NCBI GenBank assembly: GCA_019426215.1
Contig: CM033396.1
Location: 38,492,503-38,556,502 of the forward strand
From: Buddleja alternifolia
Taxonomy: Eukaryota; Streptophyta; Magnoliopsida; Lamiales; Scrophulariaceae
Length of the DNA stretch: 64,000 nucleotides
Direction: 5' to 3'
Under the pieces are notes generated by a model that was given only the letters and a program-made list of their open reading frames with translations, was not told where the DNA came from and did not search any database. Made by a program: the position numbers and the translations under genes. Positions 1 through 10,883 of the stretch are shown one piece after another. How positions within the stretch are numbered: the first letter of the stretch is position 1; every line of letters starts with the position of its first letter.

Positions 1-2
1 AT

Positions 3-1016
3 TTGGAGTCTTCAGAAGAGAGCAGTGATGATGATGAGCTAGTGGATGACTCAGCGCTTATTTGTCTCATGGATAGAGATGATGAAGCATCTCCTGAGGT
101 GAACACTGAATTATCTATTCCTCTCTCTTATGAAGAACTACTTGACAAAATCAAAGAATACTATAAAGATTGTCAAGATGCCGACAAAGTATATCAAACT
201 CACTACGATATTATCTCATCGCTTACAAGTGATAAAGTAACGCTCAAAGCAGAGTTGAAAATTCAGCAACAATGCATTGAGAAGAACCAATCGCTTGAAA
301 GTGAGATTACCCAATTGAAAAGTGATCTTGATATAATAGTCAAGAGAGAAGCTGAGCTGATGGCTAGACTTGCTAAGTCAGAACAGCTCGTCTCATCGTT
401 GTCCAAAGCATCCAGAAAGCTCGACAATGTGACTGAAATAACAAGGTTATTTGGAGAAAAGACCGATTTAGGATGCAATAAATTCGGTAAACAACCAAAC
501 AAACCTAATGTTACGGCAAACAACAAAGGAAAGGGTGTTTTCTTTGTTGAGAAAGGTTCACAAGGTCAAAAGCAAAATGAACCAAGCGACAAAGGTACGA
601 GGCCAAATGAAAAAGCCAAAGCTGAATCAGGCAAGGGAAAGGCGAAAGCAAATGATTCACAAAGAAAGATTCATCCAAACGCTCAAAAGGCCAAGGGTAA
701 ACCTAACCACTGTGAATCAAGCGCTAAGCGTCCAGCACCAAAAGTGCAACCCAAACCAGCGCCAAGGAAATACCGGCGTCAATATCCACAAAGATCTAGA
801 TCATATTATCGCTACTATGATGATTATGATTGTTATTATAATCAAGGATATTATTATACACCCAAAAAGCACACACAACACAATGTGAAACCCAAAAAGG
901 CCAATATTCCTACAATGAAGACTAGGCAAATATGGGTTCCTAAAGTTCTAATTCAAACTGACAAAGTTACTAATGTTAAAGGACCCAAGCAACAATGGGT
1001 ACCTAAACAGAAATAG
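3..1016 (+). CDS. gag: Sirevirus gag, C-terminal part
   Basis: Open frame of 337 codons running in from the left edge. It starts with an acidic Ser/Glu/Asp stretch, then a heptad-like coiled coil (about residues 70-140), then a Lys/Gly/Asn-rich basic tail and a Tyr-rich patch (about residues 264-285). It ends in two WVPK motifs. Sirevirus gag proteins characteristically have a C-terminal coiled coil and end in such WVPK motifs before pol; any zinc knuckle would lie upstream of the window. A TAG stop at 1014-1016 separates it from the protease, which lies in the same frame. Confidence 0.8.
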   Translation: MESSEESSDDDELVDDSALICLMDRDDEASPEVNTELSIPLSYEELLDKIKEYYKDCQDADKVYQTHYDIISSLTSDKVTLKAELKIQQQCIEKNQSLESEITQLKSDLDIIVKREAELMARLAKSEQLVSSLSKASRKLDNVTEITRLFGEKTDLGCNKFGKQPNKPNVTANNKGKGVFFVEKGSQGQKQNEPSDKGTRPNEKAKAESGKGKAKANDSQRKIHPNAQKAKGKPNHCESSAKRPAPKVQPKPAPRKYRRQYPQRSRSYYRYYDDYDCYYNQGYYYTPKKHTQHNVKPKKANIPTMKTRQIWVPKVLIQTDKVTNVKGPKQQWVPKQK

Positions 1017-1031
1017 AACTTCCCTTCTTGA

Positions 1032-4000
1032 TTGCAGGTACCTAGAGCTAGAGTCGATACATCTGTTTGGTACTTCGATAGTGGATCGTCAAGGCACATG
1101 ACTGGTTCCAAGGATCTTCTGATCAACTATCGAGTTGCCAATGGTCCTCAGGTTGTATTTGGTGACAACTCCAAAGGTAAAACCAAAGGTATAGGTACTG
1201 TGCATAGGGCAACATCATGATAAGTGATGTTTACTATGTTGAGGGTCTAAAGAACAATTTATTACGCATAAGTCAATTTTGTGATAAAGGCTTTGAAGTC
1301 ATATTCTCAAGTGACTGTTGCTATATAAATGATGCTAAGACTAAGTCTACTAAATTGAAAGGAAAAAGAACTAACAACGTATATTTGGTAGATTGGGGTT
1401 CAACACTTGATAACAACCCAACATCCTTTGTTGCTAAAAATGAATCTAAAAAGGGTTGGTTATGGCATAGAAAAATGAACCACCTCAACTTTAAAACAAT
1501 CTCTCAGCTTATAAGTCAAAATCTTGTAGAGGGATTACTAAATGGACCATTTCACAAGGATTGCCTTTGTGACACTTGTCAAATGGGTAAACAAGTTAAG
1601 TCATCGTTCAAGAGAAAACCTCATCTATCTACCTCTAGAATACTTAAACTACTTCACATGGATCTGTTCGGACCTATTCAAACAACCAGTGTAAGCGGTA
1701 AAAAGTATACTTTAGTGATAGTAGATGATTTCTCTCGATTTACTTGGGTGGAATTTTTGTCATCCAAAGATGAAACATGTGACAAGTTAACAACACTTAT
1801 TCGACAACTTCAAACATTGAAAGATCTTAAAGTTGCAAGAATAAGAAGTGATCATGGTACTGAGTTTTCTAACAAGATTGTTGAGAAGTTTTGTGCAGAA
1901 AATGGAATACATCATGAGTATTCAGCTCCCAGAACTCCCCAACAGAATGGTGTTGCTGAGCGCCGGAACAGAACGCTGAAGGAAGCCGCTAGGACAATGT
2001 TAGCAGAATCCAAGCTTGCTCCTAGATTTTAGGCCGAAGCGATCAACACTGCGTGTTACACTCAAGACCGTTGCATGATCAACAAGCAGCATGGGAAAAC
2101 TCCATATGAACTATGGAAGGGACGTAAGCCAGATGTCTCATATTTTCACGTCTTTGGTTCTAAGTGATTTATTCATAATAATGGATCCCAAAGCCTAAAG
2201 ACATTTGATCCTAAAGCGGATGAGGAAATCTTTCTAGGCTACGCCAAGAATGGGAAGAATTTTGGCATCCTAAACAAGGGCAAATCGAAGGTTGAGGAAT
2301 CTATTCATGTTGTTTTTGATGATGCTAACCAAGAACCGAGTAAGGTTCATATAAATGATATAGGAGTTGAAGATCTTTGTCATCAAGCGTCTAAGATTAC
2401 TATTGATGAAGATACTGACGATGATGATAAGATCTCAGTGCCACCTCCTAAGATTACTCGTGAGATTACTCTGGATAATTATATAAGAAATGCTGATGAT
2501 CATCAAGAGAGTGATCATCAAGAGCAAACAAGGAATTGTGAATTTGAAGCACCTACGCAAGAAGGTAGTCAAGCGTCTGATCCCCAAGCGCCTGTTCAAT
2601 CTCTTAACCCCTTCCAACCAGATAGACTATAGCTGCGAGATCATCCACCAGAGCAAATTATTGGAGATATTGGAGCGTCTGTTAGAACTAGAGCCGCTAC
2701 ATTCAATGAGGCTATGTTCGCAAGCTTTTTATCTCAGATGGAACTTAAGAAAGTGGATGAAGCGCTAAGTGATCCAAGTTGGATTGAAGCCATGCAAGAA
2801 GAACTTAATCAATTTAAGTGTAGTAAGGTTTGGACACTAGTACCAAGACCAACTCACCAAGGAGTCATTGGAACAAGATGGGTTTATAGAAACAAGATGG
2901 ATGAGAATGGCATTGTAATAAGAAACAAGGCCAGACTCGTAGCTCAAGGATATTGCCAAGAAGAGGGCATTGACTTTGATGAGACATACGCTCTTGTCGC
3001 CCGTCTTGAAGCAATCCGCATGTTTCTAGCGTATGCAGCATTTAACAAGTTTACAGTGTGTCAAATGGACGTGAAGAGTGCCTTCCTGAATGGTAAACTC
3101 CAAGAAGAAGTATATGTGGAGCAACCACCGGGATTCTTCAACTACCATGGTAAGGGTATGGTGTACAAGCTAGACAAAGCACTTTATGGGCTTAAGCAAG
3201 CACCCCGAGCATGGTATGACACTCTCTCTATCTTTCTTATTGGTAAACGCTTTTCAAAAGGCATCGTTGATACAACGTTATTTAAAATTACCAATAACGA
3301 AGATATTCTCTTAGTCCAAATTTATGTTGATGATATCATATTTGGCTCTACTAACAAGCGTCTATGTGAGAAATTTTTGAAAATGATGCAAGAACAATTT
3401 GAAATGAGCATGATGGGTGAGTTAACTTTCTTCTTAGGATTACAAGTTAAACAACTCCCTAATGGAATATTTATTAACCAAGCTAAATATACGAGAGACA
3501 TGATTAAGAAATTTGGTATGGAAAATACATCATATTCAAAAATTCCAATGAGCCAAATGCTTAAGTTAGATAAAGATGAAAGTGGAAAGAAAGTTGATAT
3601 CACTAATTATAGAGGTATCATTGGATCACTTCTTTATCTTACTACCAGTAGACCTGATATCATGTTTTCGGTATGCATGTGTGCACGATTTCAAGCTCAT
3701 CCTAAAGAGTCACACTTAATTGCTGCCAAGAAAATCCTTAAATACCTAAAAGGCACACAAAATGTGGGCTTATGGTATCCTAGGGATTCTCCTTTTGAAC
3801 TAATCGGTTACTCAGATGCAGATTTTGCAGGTTGCAAAATAGATCGTAAAAGTACTAGTGGTACTTGTCAATTTTTAGGTGATAGGTTAGTTTCATGGCA
3901 TAGCAAGAAACAACAATCCATCGCTACCTCCACAGCCGAAGCTGAGTATGTAGCTGCAGGAAGTTGTTGTGCACAAGTTTTATGGATGAGGCAACAACTT

Positions 4001-4270
4001 AGAGATTATGGAACAATCCTAGATCCAACCCCCATTCATTGTGATAACCAAAGCGCTCTAGCCATGACTCAAAACCCTGTTCTTCATTCAAGAACCAAAC
4101 ACATCGACATTAGATACCATTTCCTTCGTGACCATGTTCAAAAGAAAGATATCTCCATGCATTTTATTGGAACTGACAAACAATTGGCAGATATCTTCAC
4201 CAAAGCGCTCAACGAACAACGCTTTCTCACTTTGAGAAGTGAACTAGGTATGATTGATTTAAACGCCTAA
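1032..4270 (+). pseudogene. pol: Sirevirus pol (protease, integrase, RT, RNase H), disrupted
   Basis: The protease active site (FDSGSSRHMTG) is read in the gag frame to about 1213. A frameshift there moves the rest to another frame. Integrase has the His/His and CDTC zinc site (about 1466-1580) and the D, D and E catalytic residues in HMDLFG, RSDHGTEF and AERRNRT. RT has the YVDD box at 3322-3333. RNase H follows with SDADFAG and AEAEYVA, and the end carries ADIFTKAL. In-frame stops lie at 2030-2032 (TAG), 2165-2167 (TGA) and 2630-2632 (TAG). The last segment, 2714-4270, is an uninterrupted 518-codon RT/RNase H frame. Function is certain from the motifs; the present copy cannot make an intact polyprotein. 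Confidence 0.93.
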
Positions 4271-5111
4271 TCATCAAGCATCATACTTTATTAGACATAC
4301 AATTTAGGGGGAATCCACTTGATTTATGTCTAAAAGTTTTCTTTGCAAAACAAAACAAATGGTACAAGTTATCAAATTTAGGGGGAACCTTAAAATTATA
4401 CTTGAACATAACTAAACGTCAATGATCAAAAACTTTCAGATGCATGATCATCAACGCTCAGTATTCTTCTGTGTAATATGTTGGACGCTAAACCATAAAA
4501 GGAATTTAGCTTTAAGCGTCTATATTGTCTCCAATAAGTGGTGTTAAGAGTTGAAACTATTCCATTCAGCACTTAATATAAAAATGATTTTTTTAAAAAA
4601 AAAAAAAAAAACAATCATGCATAAAACTTTTTACACGCTTCTTGAAGTAGTGGATAGACTCAACAGTCTATTGTGTACTCTATCCACACACTTCTATCAC
4701 ATCAAACTGGCGGGTAATCAAAAACTTTTTCAAAATGACGGTTCAGAGATAGCACGTGTTTGTGTACGTATCAGTGTACAAACGGGCGCGTGCGTTACAC
4801 TCTGAAAATGCCAAACGTTTTTAAAACTTTAACTCGGATGTCAAATCTTTATATGAGAATTACCAAATGTAACTTCTCTCTATTACACAAAACTCGCGTC
4901 CGCGGTTAATGAATTCATGGCTGAGATTAAAACTCTTTACACGTGTGTCAATCCTACAGAGATAAGAGAACACAAGTTTCAAAAATTAACCTCTGTCATT
5001 TAAAACACAACTTGCAGAAAATTCATTTACTCATACTCAAAATCTCTACAAATTTACTTTCTCTCTCTCTCAAAAGCAAAAGCAAATCTCAGTTCATCTC
5101 TTTCACTAAAA
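4271..5111 (+). promoter_or_regulatory. Spacer between pol and extra ORF: polypurine tracts, G-boxes, leader-like tract
   Basis: Two copies of the purine block TTTAGGGGGAA occur at about 4303-4313 and 4378-4386, matching the multiple polypurine tracts described after pol in Sireviruses. Further on are two CACGTG G-boxes (4753-4758 and 4940-4945), a TATA-like TTTATATGA near 4849 and a CT-rich stretch near 5060-5070 just before the ATG of the extra ORF, which sits in good context (AAAAATGGC). The last three together resemble a plant promoter and 5' leader; this is inference. An A17 run lies near 4593-4611. Confidence 0.45.
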
Positions 5112-8100
5112 ATGGCACCAAAGAAATCCTCGTCTACTTCTGCCGAAGCTACCATCAAGGTTACTGAAGGCCTTGTTGTCGACTGGAAATTTTTGTATGA
5201 GCAACCTCAGATCAATCTAACAGATATGATGGATATGGTTGTCAAAGCTGGGCTCAAGTCATTCTTGACTCAATACTCGTATCTGTTTCCAACTGAAGTG
5301 GATACCTTCTGGAGGACTGCCAAACTTTCAGAGGACAAGAAGTCTATCTCTTGTCTAATTCCTCTATCCTCGAAGGAGCCTCCCAAGGAATTCACTCTAA
5401 CTGCTGCCTCCATTGCCGAGAACTTCAAACTCCCAAATGAGGATGAGGCACTAGATTCTATTACTTTAAAACAGATCAAGGAAGCATGGACAACCATGAG
5501 TGCGTACGACGATGTACCCTACACTCAATATTTCGAAAAGAAAGACCTGGTGTCCAAATACCGGCTATTGGCTGATTTCTGCAGCAAGATCATAGAATGC
5601 CGAGTGGGAACCTTTGATAAGGTGAACCCAATACAATTCCAGATGATGACTGCCATACTCTTGAACATCAAAATCAACTGGAGTGAGTACATTTTTGGAA
5701 GATTTCGGGACTGTTTAAGCTGCTCGAATGAACCGTATGGGCTTGTCCTGAGTGATCTTTTATACAAATCACAGTCTGTATATTCTTCTGGTCTTCCGTT
5801 GAATAAGACCAAGTTGCTGGGAAAAAAGATTTTGAACAATCTCTTCAATCCTCCCAAAATTGGTGGTGCCAAACCACTATCTGAGCGTCTGGAAGTACGT
5901 CAAGCGTCCGATAAAGAAGCGGAGCGTCCAGTGCTAGAAGAAGTTGTGACGCGTCCGGCTGCAACCAAGAAGAGGGCTCCTAGAAAGCCCAAAGTTCAAT
6001 TGGTCGCCTCCACTCAAAAGGATGATGAGGAAACCGATGAGGATACCGAGGACAAGTTACCTCTCAAGAGGAGGAAGCTGGAAGGGATCATCAAACAAAT
6101 TGACTTTGAAGAACCAGCTGCTGGTCCTCCCTCTCAAACTCTCAAGCTCGTTGAAGGAGTCGACGTGAAGAAAATCTTCAAGCGTTCCAGGACTAGCAAG
6201 CGTCGAGCTGCTCCCGTTCCTGAAGAGCCTGAGACTGATCAGCCAAGCGCTCAAGTTACTGTTGAGTCAAGCGCTCAAAGTATTGCTGTTGAGACAAGTT
6301 CTCAAGGTAAGTTTATTTCTTCCCACAGCATCTCTTTTCCTACATCTGTAGAAGATCCTGCTCTTATAGAGGATAGTTCCTCTCTTTCAGCTATAGTTCC
6401 AGCTGCTGCTGTTGAAGCGTCAACTGATATCATCCTGGATGTTGACTTGACCGAATTCGTTAGTATCGCTAAAGATGTTCCCGCAGAAGTTGCTGCAATT
6501 GAAGCTGAGGAACCTGCTGCTACAGAAGTTCAGACTTCATCTCCTGTTCAGGCTATAACAGAGGCACGCTCAGAAGGTCAGAGCGATGCTGAAGACGTTC
6601 CAGCACCTAGACACTTCTTCCAACTCGACCCGCTGACGACGATTGATCATTCAATCAATTATATGCCCCCAGCGCTCGAAGAAGATTTCATTCTTGCAGG
6701 ATACAGCGAAGAGAGATATATTGCTGCAGAGAATGATGTTGCTCGACTGATTGATTTTGACAGTCAAATCAAAGCCATCATACAAGACAGACAAGGAGGC
6801 CGAACTCCTAGATATGACATGGACTTAGCATACTATTTGGATTATGGGCACAGCAAGCCAACTGGGTTCGCCTTAAGAGATTACAGCATTCGTGTGTATG
6901 AGCCTCTGCGTCCTAGCTTTCTCAATCCTTCAGAGTCAGTCTTAAACAGAGAAGGCTACACACATTTCCCTCAGACTGCTCATAGCCCTGAAAATCTTGC
7001 ATCAGTCCATCCACTTCATCTGTGGAAGAATAAGGTTGGTCATGACGGTGAGCGTCTCGAATCATTGACAGACTTGCTTCAGACTGAAGCTGATGCCTAT
7101 TTTGACAGCGTCTGGAATGTTAACTATCAGCCTGATAGATATCATTTTGAAGCTATCAGAGATATTCATCTTGAAGGCATTCGCGCTATGGTGACTGCTG
7201 GCACAGACTTCTGCATAAAGGAAGTTAACTGGGTTGAAGCATATGTGGGACACAAATATACCTTCTCAGAGCTTGTCCAAGCTCCCCATCTTTTCGGCAT
7301 AAGCATGCATGACAAGAAGCGACAGTTCGCCAAGTATTACCTCAAGCAGCGTCAACAGAGAGTCGGATCTGTTCTCAAGCTTCCAATTGTTAGACATCAA
7401 ATCGAATAGTGTCTGCATCAAGAGCTTCACAGATTTTCCACTACTCCTCTTCTGTTCAACGCTCAAGCCTCTTCAAGTGGTACATCTGGTGTATTGTGCT
7501 TGAATTTTGCCCCAAGCCACTGTGAAGAAAACTTCAATCTGATGGTGAAGATTTTGACTCCTGTCTCTCTATTCGATAAGATCTTCACTGCCAATCTTAG
7601 ATCTTGGAACGGCTCAATAATCAGTCCATTCAAAGAATATCCACTGCTCCCTTCAATCCGCGGCGAGGTACTTGATCACTATGAGTTTGTCCTCTCCCTG
7701 CTTGAAAGGAATCAAGAGCTGGCTCAAGCACTTTATCCATATCTTGAAGAGTACTATGCTGATTGTGTACCTGCACATCGGCGTCCTACGTCTCTTCCCT
7801 CTGACTGCTTGATTGGATTTTCCAGACAATACTGTCCAGATTCACTCTTCTCCATCGCTCAAGCGCCGTCCAAAGTCTTCCCAAATCATGTGCTTGATAT
7901 CATTGGTCCAATGCACATCAGGGCTATTGATAGTCCCCTTCGCACATACATCTCCGGTACTTGTATTTCCCGAACCAAACTCACTGAACTCTTGGACTCT
8001 GCATCCACTTCTTATGCCGATCTAGCACGTTGGAACTTCCAATTCGATGACTTTCGTCAACCAGAGTCAACACTTGAGGAAGCGCCTAATAAATCAGCTG

Positions 8101-8564
8101 AAGCGTTCAAGTCTGCAGTTACAAGTATTCCAGCGTCTGCTAAAGAACTCGTTCAAGCGTCTCCACCAAAGGATATTCCTGACGCTTCTGAACCGGTTAC
8201 TATTGATAGTGCTGAGGATCTATCTCTTGACATTCGAGGTACTATTTTTTATCCAGCCCATCAAGTTTCTTTTGACTCTCTCAAACACTCATCAAGGTTC
8301 AAGCGATCGGCTCCTCAAGCGGTTCCTTCAGATGAGAGTCAATCTTTTGGTCCTTTACTCAAATCCGTCTTGGAGAATATTAGCGCCCACGCTACTCAGA
8401 ACGAAGAATCTCTCTATTGGATTAAAGACGATCTGGCAAAGATTGAAACTCATGTAATGAGCGCCCAAATTGCTCATATGCGTAGTTCAGCTCAAGCGGC
8501 TGTTGGTGAGTGCAAGCAAGATTTTCAAGATATTGTTAGGAAATTGTTAGGAATTTCATGTTAG
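5112..8564 (+). pseudogene. Sirevirus extra ('envelope-like') ORF with one internal stop
   Basis: A single reading frame from the ATG at 5112 to the TAG at 8562-8564 (about 1,150 codons), broken once by TAG at 7407-7409, giving 765-codon and 385-codon halves. The N-terminal 250 residues look globular. The middle (about residues 260-500) is acidic, Pro/Ala/Glu-rich and low complexity, with basic clusters PLKRRKLE (317-324) and KRSRTSKRRAAP (357-368). The C-terminal 60 residues are helical and coiled-coil-like. Position after pol matches the env-like ORF of SIRE1-type elements. I see no signal peptide or membrane segment, so the envelope label is inherited, not supported. The last codons overlap the start of the LTR. 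Confidence 0.75.
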
Positions 8565-10086
8565 ATGTTTTGATGATGACAATTAGGACTTTGTGTTAGA
8601 CCCCAAAATATGTAAGTTTCATTTTAGTAGAAAATTTGTATAAGCTTTGAAGCGTTAGTTTTGTAATAGGCTTATTAGGCTTTGTTTTATTTTACTTTAG
8701 ATTGTTAGACTAAGTAGTCTTAGGCTGAGCGTCTGATAATTTCTGAGTGAGTTTATCAGTGGTAAATTTTGAAAACTCAAGCGCCTGATTTCTGAAAGAA
8801 GATAAAAGTCTCCAAGCGTCCAATTGACCAGCTACATCAAGCGTTTCCTTATGGGACAGAAGTAATTTCACCTGAATTTATTTCTAAGTCCAGAAGGAGT
8901 TTAATGCAAATATTCTCAAAGCATTAAGTACCAACGGGTATTTAATTCAAATGCATTAAATGCTGATAAGAGCATTAAATGTGATAAACACTTTCAGACG
9001 TACGGAGAAGCCACCCTATTGGACTGTCAACTATCTCAGACTGCAGCACCAACTTTTGTGCACCAGATTTTCAGGAAAAAGGACAAAAGTTGTTCACTCG
9101 CGGAAGTGAGAGACACGCGCCTGTGCATGGGTCAAACGGACACTTTCTCCAAAAATGCCTATAAATAGGACTTCAACAACAAGCCAAAATACAACAATTA
9201 ATCTTCAAGTCGAATTGTTGTTGCATTGAAGTCTCATTCCTTAAACTCTCAGAAAAGCCAGAATATTCAAGAAAACATTCCCTCTGCTTTTCTTCAATCC
9301 TAAGACAGTCAACAAATATCTCAAACATTCTTTTCGAAGAAACCACTTTCCTACTGAGATATTTCCAAGTTGTTTGAACTTCATCAAAATCAAACAAACC
9401 GTTTTAGAAAAACCCATCCAAACCTCGCGATCTGTGTGAAGTCGAAGTTGGATACTTGCATCATTTCTGGGTGAAAGAAGCAAGGAGATTGAAGTGATTT
9501 GGAGCAGAAATCTGTGTGATCAAGGAGCTCAAGTCATCGACATCTATCTCTCCCTATTGTGTAGAAGGTTCTGTGTGATTCTTTGAGAATCACTTTAGTG
9601 GATTGCCTCCAAGTGTTCAAGGAGAAGAAGGGCGTAGTTGGGATTACATCACCCAACGAACCTTACAAATATTGTGTTATTTACTTTTCAGTCAATTCTT
9701 TCATATCATATCATTGCATAAATTGATTAAGTAAAATAGAATCAAACGCTAAGCAACTAAGAAACTTCTGGTGACGCTAAAGCTTTCAAAAGAAGACTAG
9801 AAAAATCATTCCGCTGTGCTAACATTGATTAAAGAACTGAACGCTTAAACCCACTCGGTTAAAGTATTCAAATCTTGAAGTCTAAGTTAACTCTCTAAAA
9901 ATAGTCTTCATCAGACGCTTAATCTAAGCGTCTATATTTCTAAGTAAACGCTCAATCAAGCGTTCACATTTCAAGCGTCCAAAACCATTTTAATACGAAA
10001 CCTTTTTGAAGTCGAAAAAGACTTCAGGGTCTATTCAACCCCCCCCCCCCCTTTTAGACCCTTTCGTATGCCACTTGGGACCAACA
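8545..10086 (+). repeat. 3' LTR of the Sirevirus element
   Basis: About 1.54 kb, starting at one of three TGTTAG repeats (8534, 8545 or 8559) and ending CCAACA at 10086, so the ends form the usual TG...CA inverted pair. A C-run near 10040-10052 close to the 3' end is typical of Sirevirus LTRs. Many AGCGTC-type motifs occur. Decayed copia coding sequence resumes directly after 10086. I see no clean polypurine tract immediately upstream, so the exact start is uncertain by about 25 bp. Confidence 0.8.
9160..9167 (+). promoter_or_regulatory. TATA box of the Sirevirus LTR
   Basis: TATAAATA in the middle of the LTR, followed by an ACTTCAACAAC start-like region. The position is as expected for a U3/R boundary in a 1.5-kb LTR. 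Confidence 0.6.
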
Positions 10087-10883
10087 AGATTAAGATAGGA
10101 GAATCCAAGAGAGAATTACTTCCGGTAAGACATGGGATTTAGCTTTCCAAGTTGATGTCCCCTAAGACGCCAGAGGAAAGGAAATCCATGTCAAGCATTC
10201 CCTATGCATCTGCACTAGGGAGCATAATATATTCTATGTTATGTACAAGACCAGATGTGACTTATGCGCTGAGTGTGACAAGCCATTTTCAGTCCAACCT
10301 TGGACAAGAACACTGGACCACCATTAAGGTGATACTTAAGTACGTGAGGCGTACTAAAGTTCTCTTTTGGTATACGGAGAAGAAAAATTAGAATTAGCGT
10401 GCTACATGGACTCTAGTTTCTAGTTAAGTTGATGACCTAAAATCCATTTCAGGGTTTGTGTTTATACCCAATAGAGGAGCAGTAAACTAGAAAATCTCCA
10501 AGTAGGAGACTACAGACGACTCTACCATGGAAGCCGAGTATATAGCAGCTATAGAGGCAGCAAAAGAGGTTGTTTGGATGCGAAACTTCATCTAGGAGCT
10601 GGAGGTAATTGCATCCATTGTGAATCCTGCATAGATGTACTGCGACAACAATGGGGTTATAGCTCTTGCGAATGAGCCGAGGTCTCACCATCGATCCAAG
10701 CATATCCTCGGGAAATTTTATCTGGTTAGAGAAATAGTAAATAGAGGCAACATTCAAGTAGAACGAGTCAACTCAGCGAAAAACGTACCAAACCTCTAGG
10801 CCAAGAAGTATTTCAAGGAAATCTTGAGAATATGGGACAAAATTACATGGGAAATTGGCTCTAGGCAAGTGGGAAATTGATAG
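10087..10883 (+). pseudogene. Decayed copia RT/RNase H tail (older element)
   Basis: Translation of 10152-10391 gives MSPKTPEER, YASALGSIIYSM and RPDVTYAL, the conserved RT-to-RNase H linker of copia elements. Weaker but clear RNase H sequence continues in shifted frames to about 10860 (MEAEYIAA, YCDNNGVIALANEP and HHRSKHI-type blocks). Stops and frameshifts are frequent. It ends in a polypurine-like AAGTGGGAAATTGATAG at 10867-10883 next to the LTR. The upstream part of this element must lie left of the Sirevirus, outside the window. Confidence 0.85.

Larger units (their letters stand above)
1..10086 (+). mobile_element. Sirevirus-type Ty1/copia LTR retrotransposon, 5' end outside window
   Basis: Order seen: gag C-terminus, protease, integrase, RT, RNase H, a spacer with two polypurine tracts, a long extra ORF and a 3' LTR. 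The copia order (integrase before RT) and the extra ORF after pol are hallmarks of the Sirevirus/SIRE lineage. The element is inactive as it stands, with a frameshift and three stops in pol and one stop in the extra ORF. Its insertion target is an older copia element, because decayed copia RT sequence resumes right after the 3' LTR. The 5' LTR and left target duplication are not in the window, so age cannot be estimated here. Confidence 0.9.
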
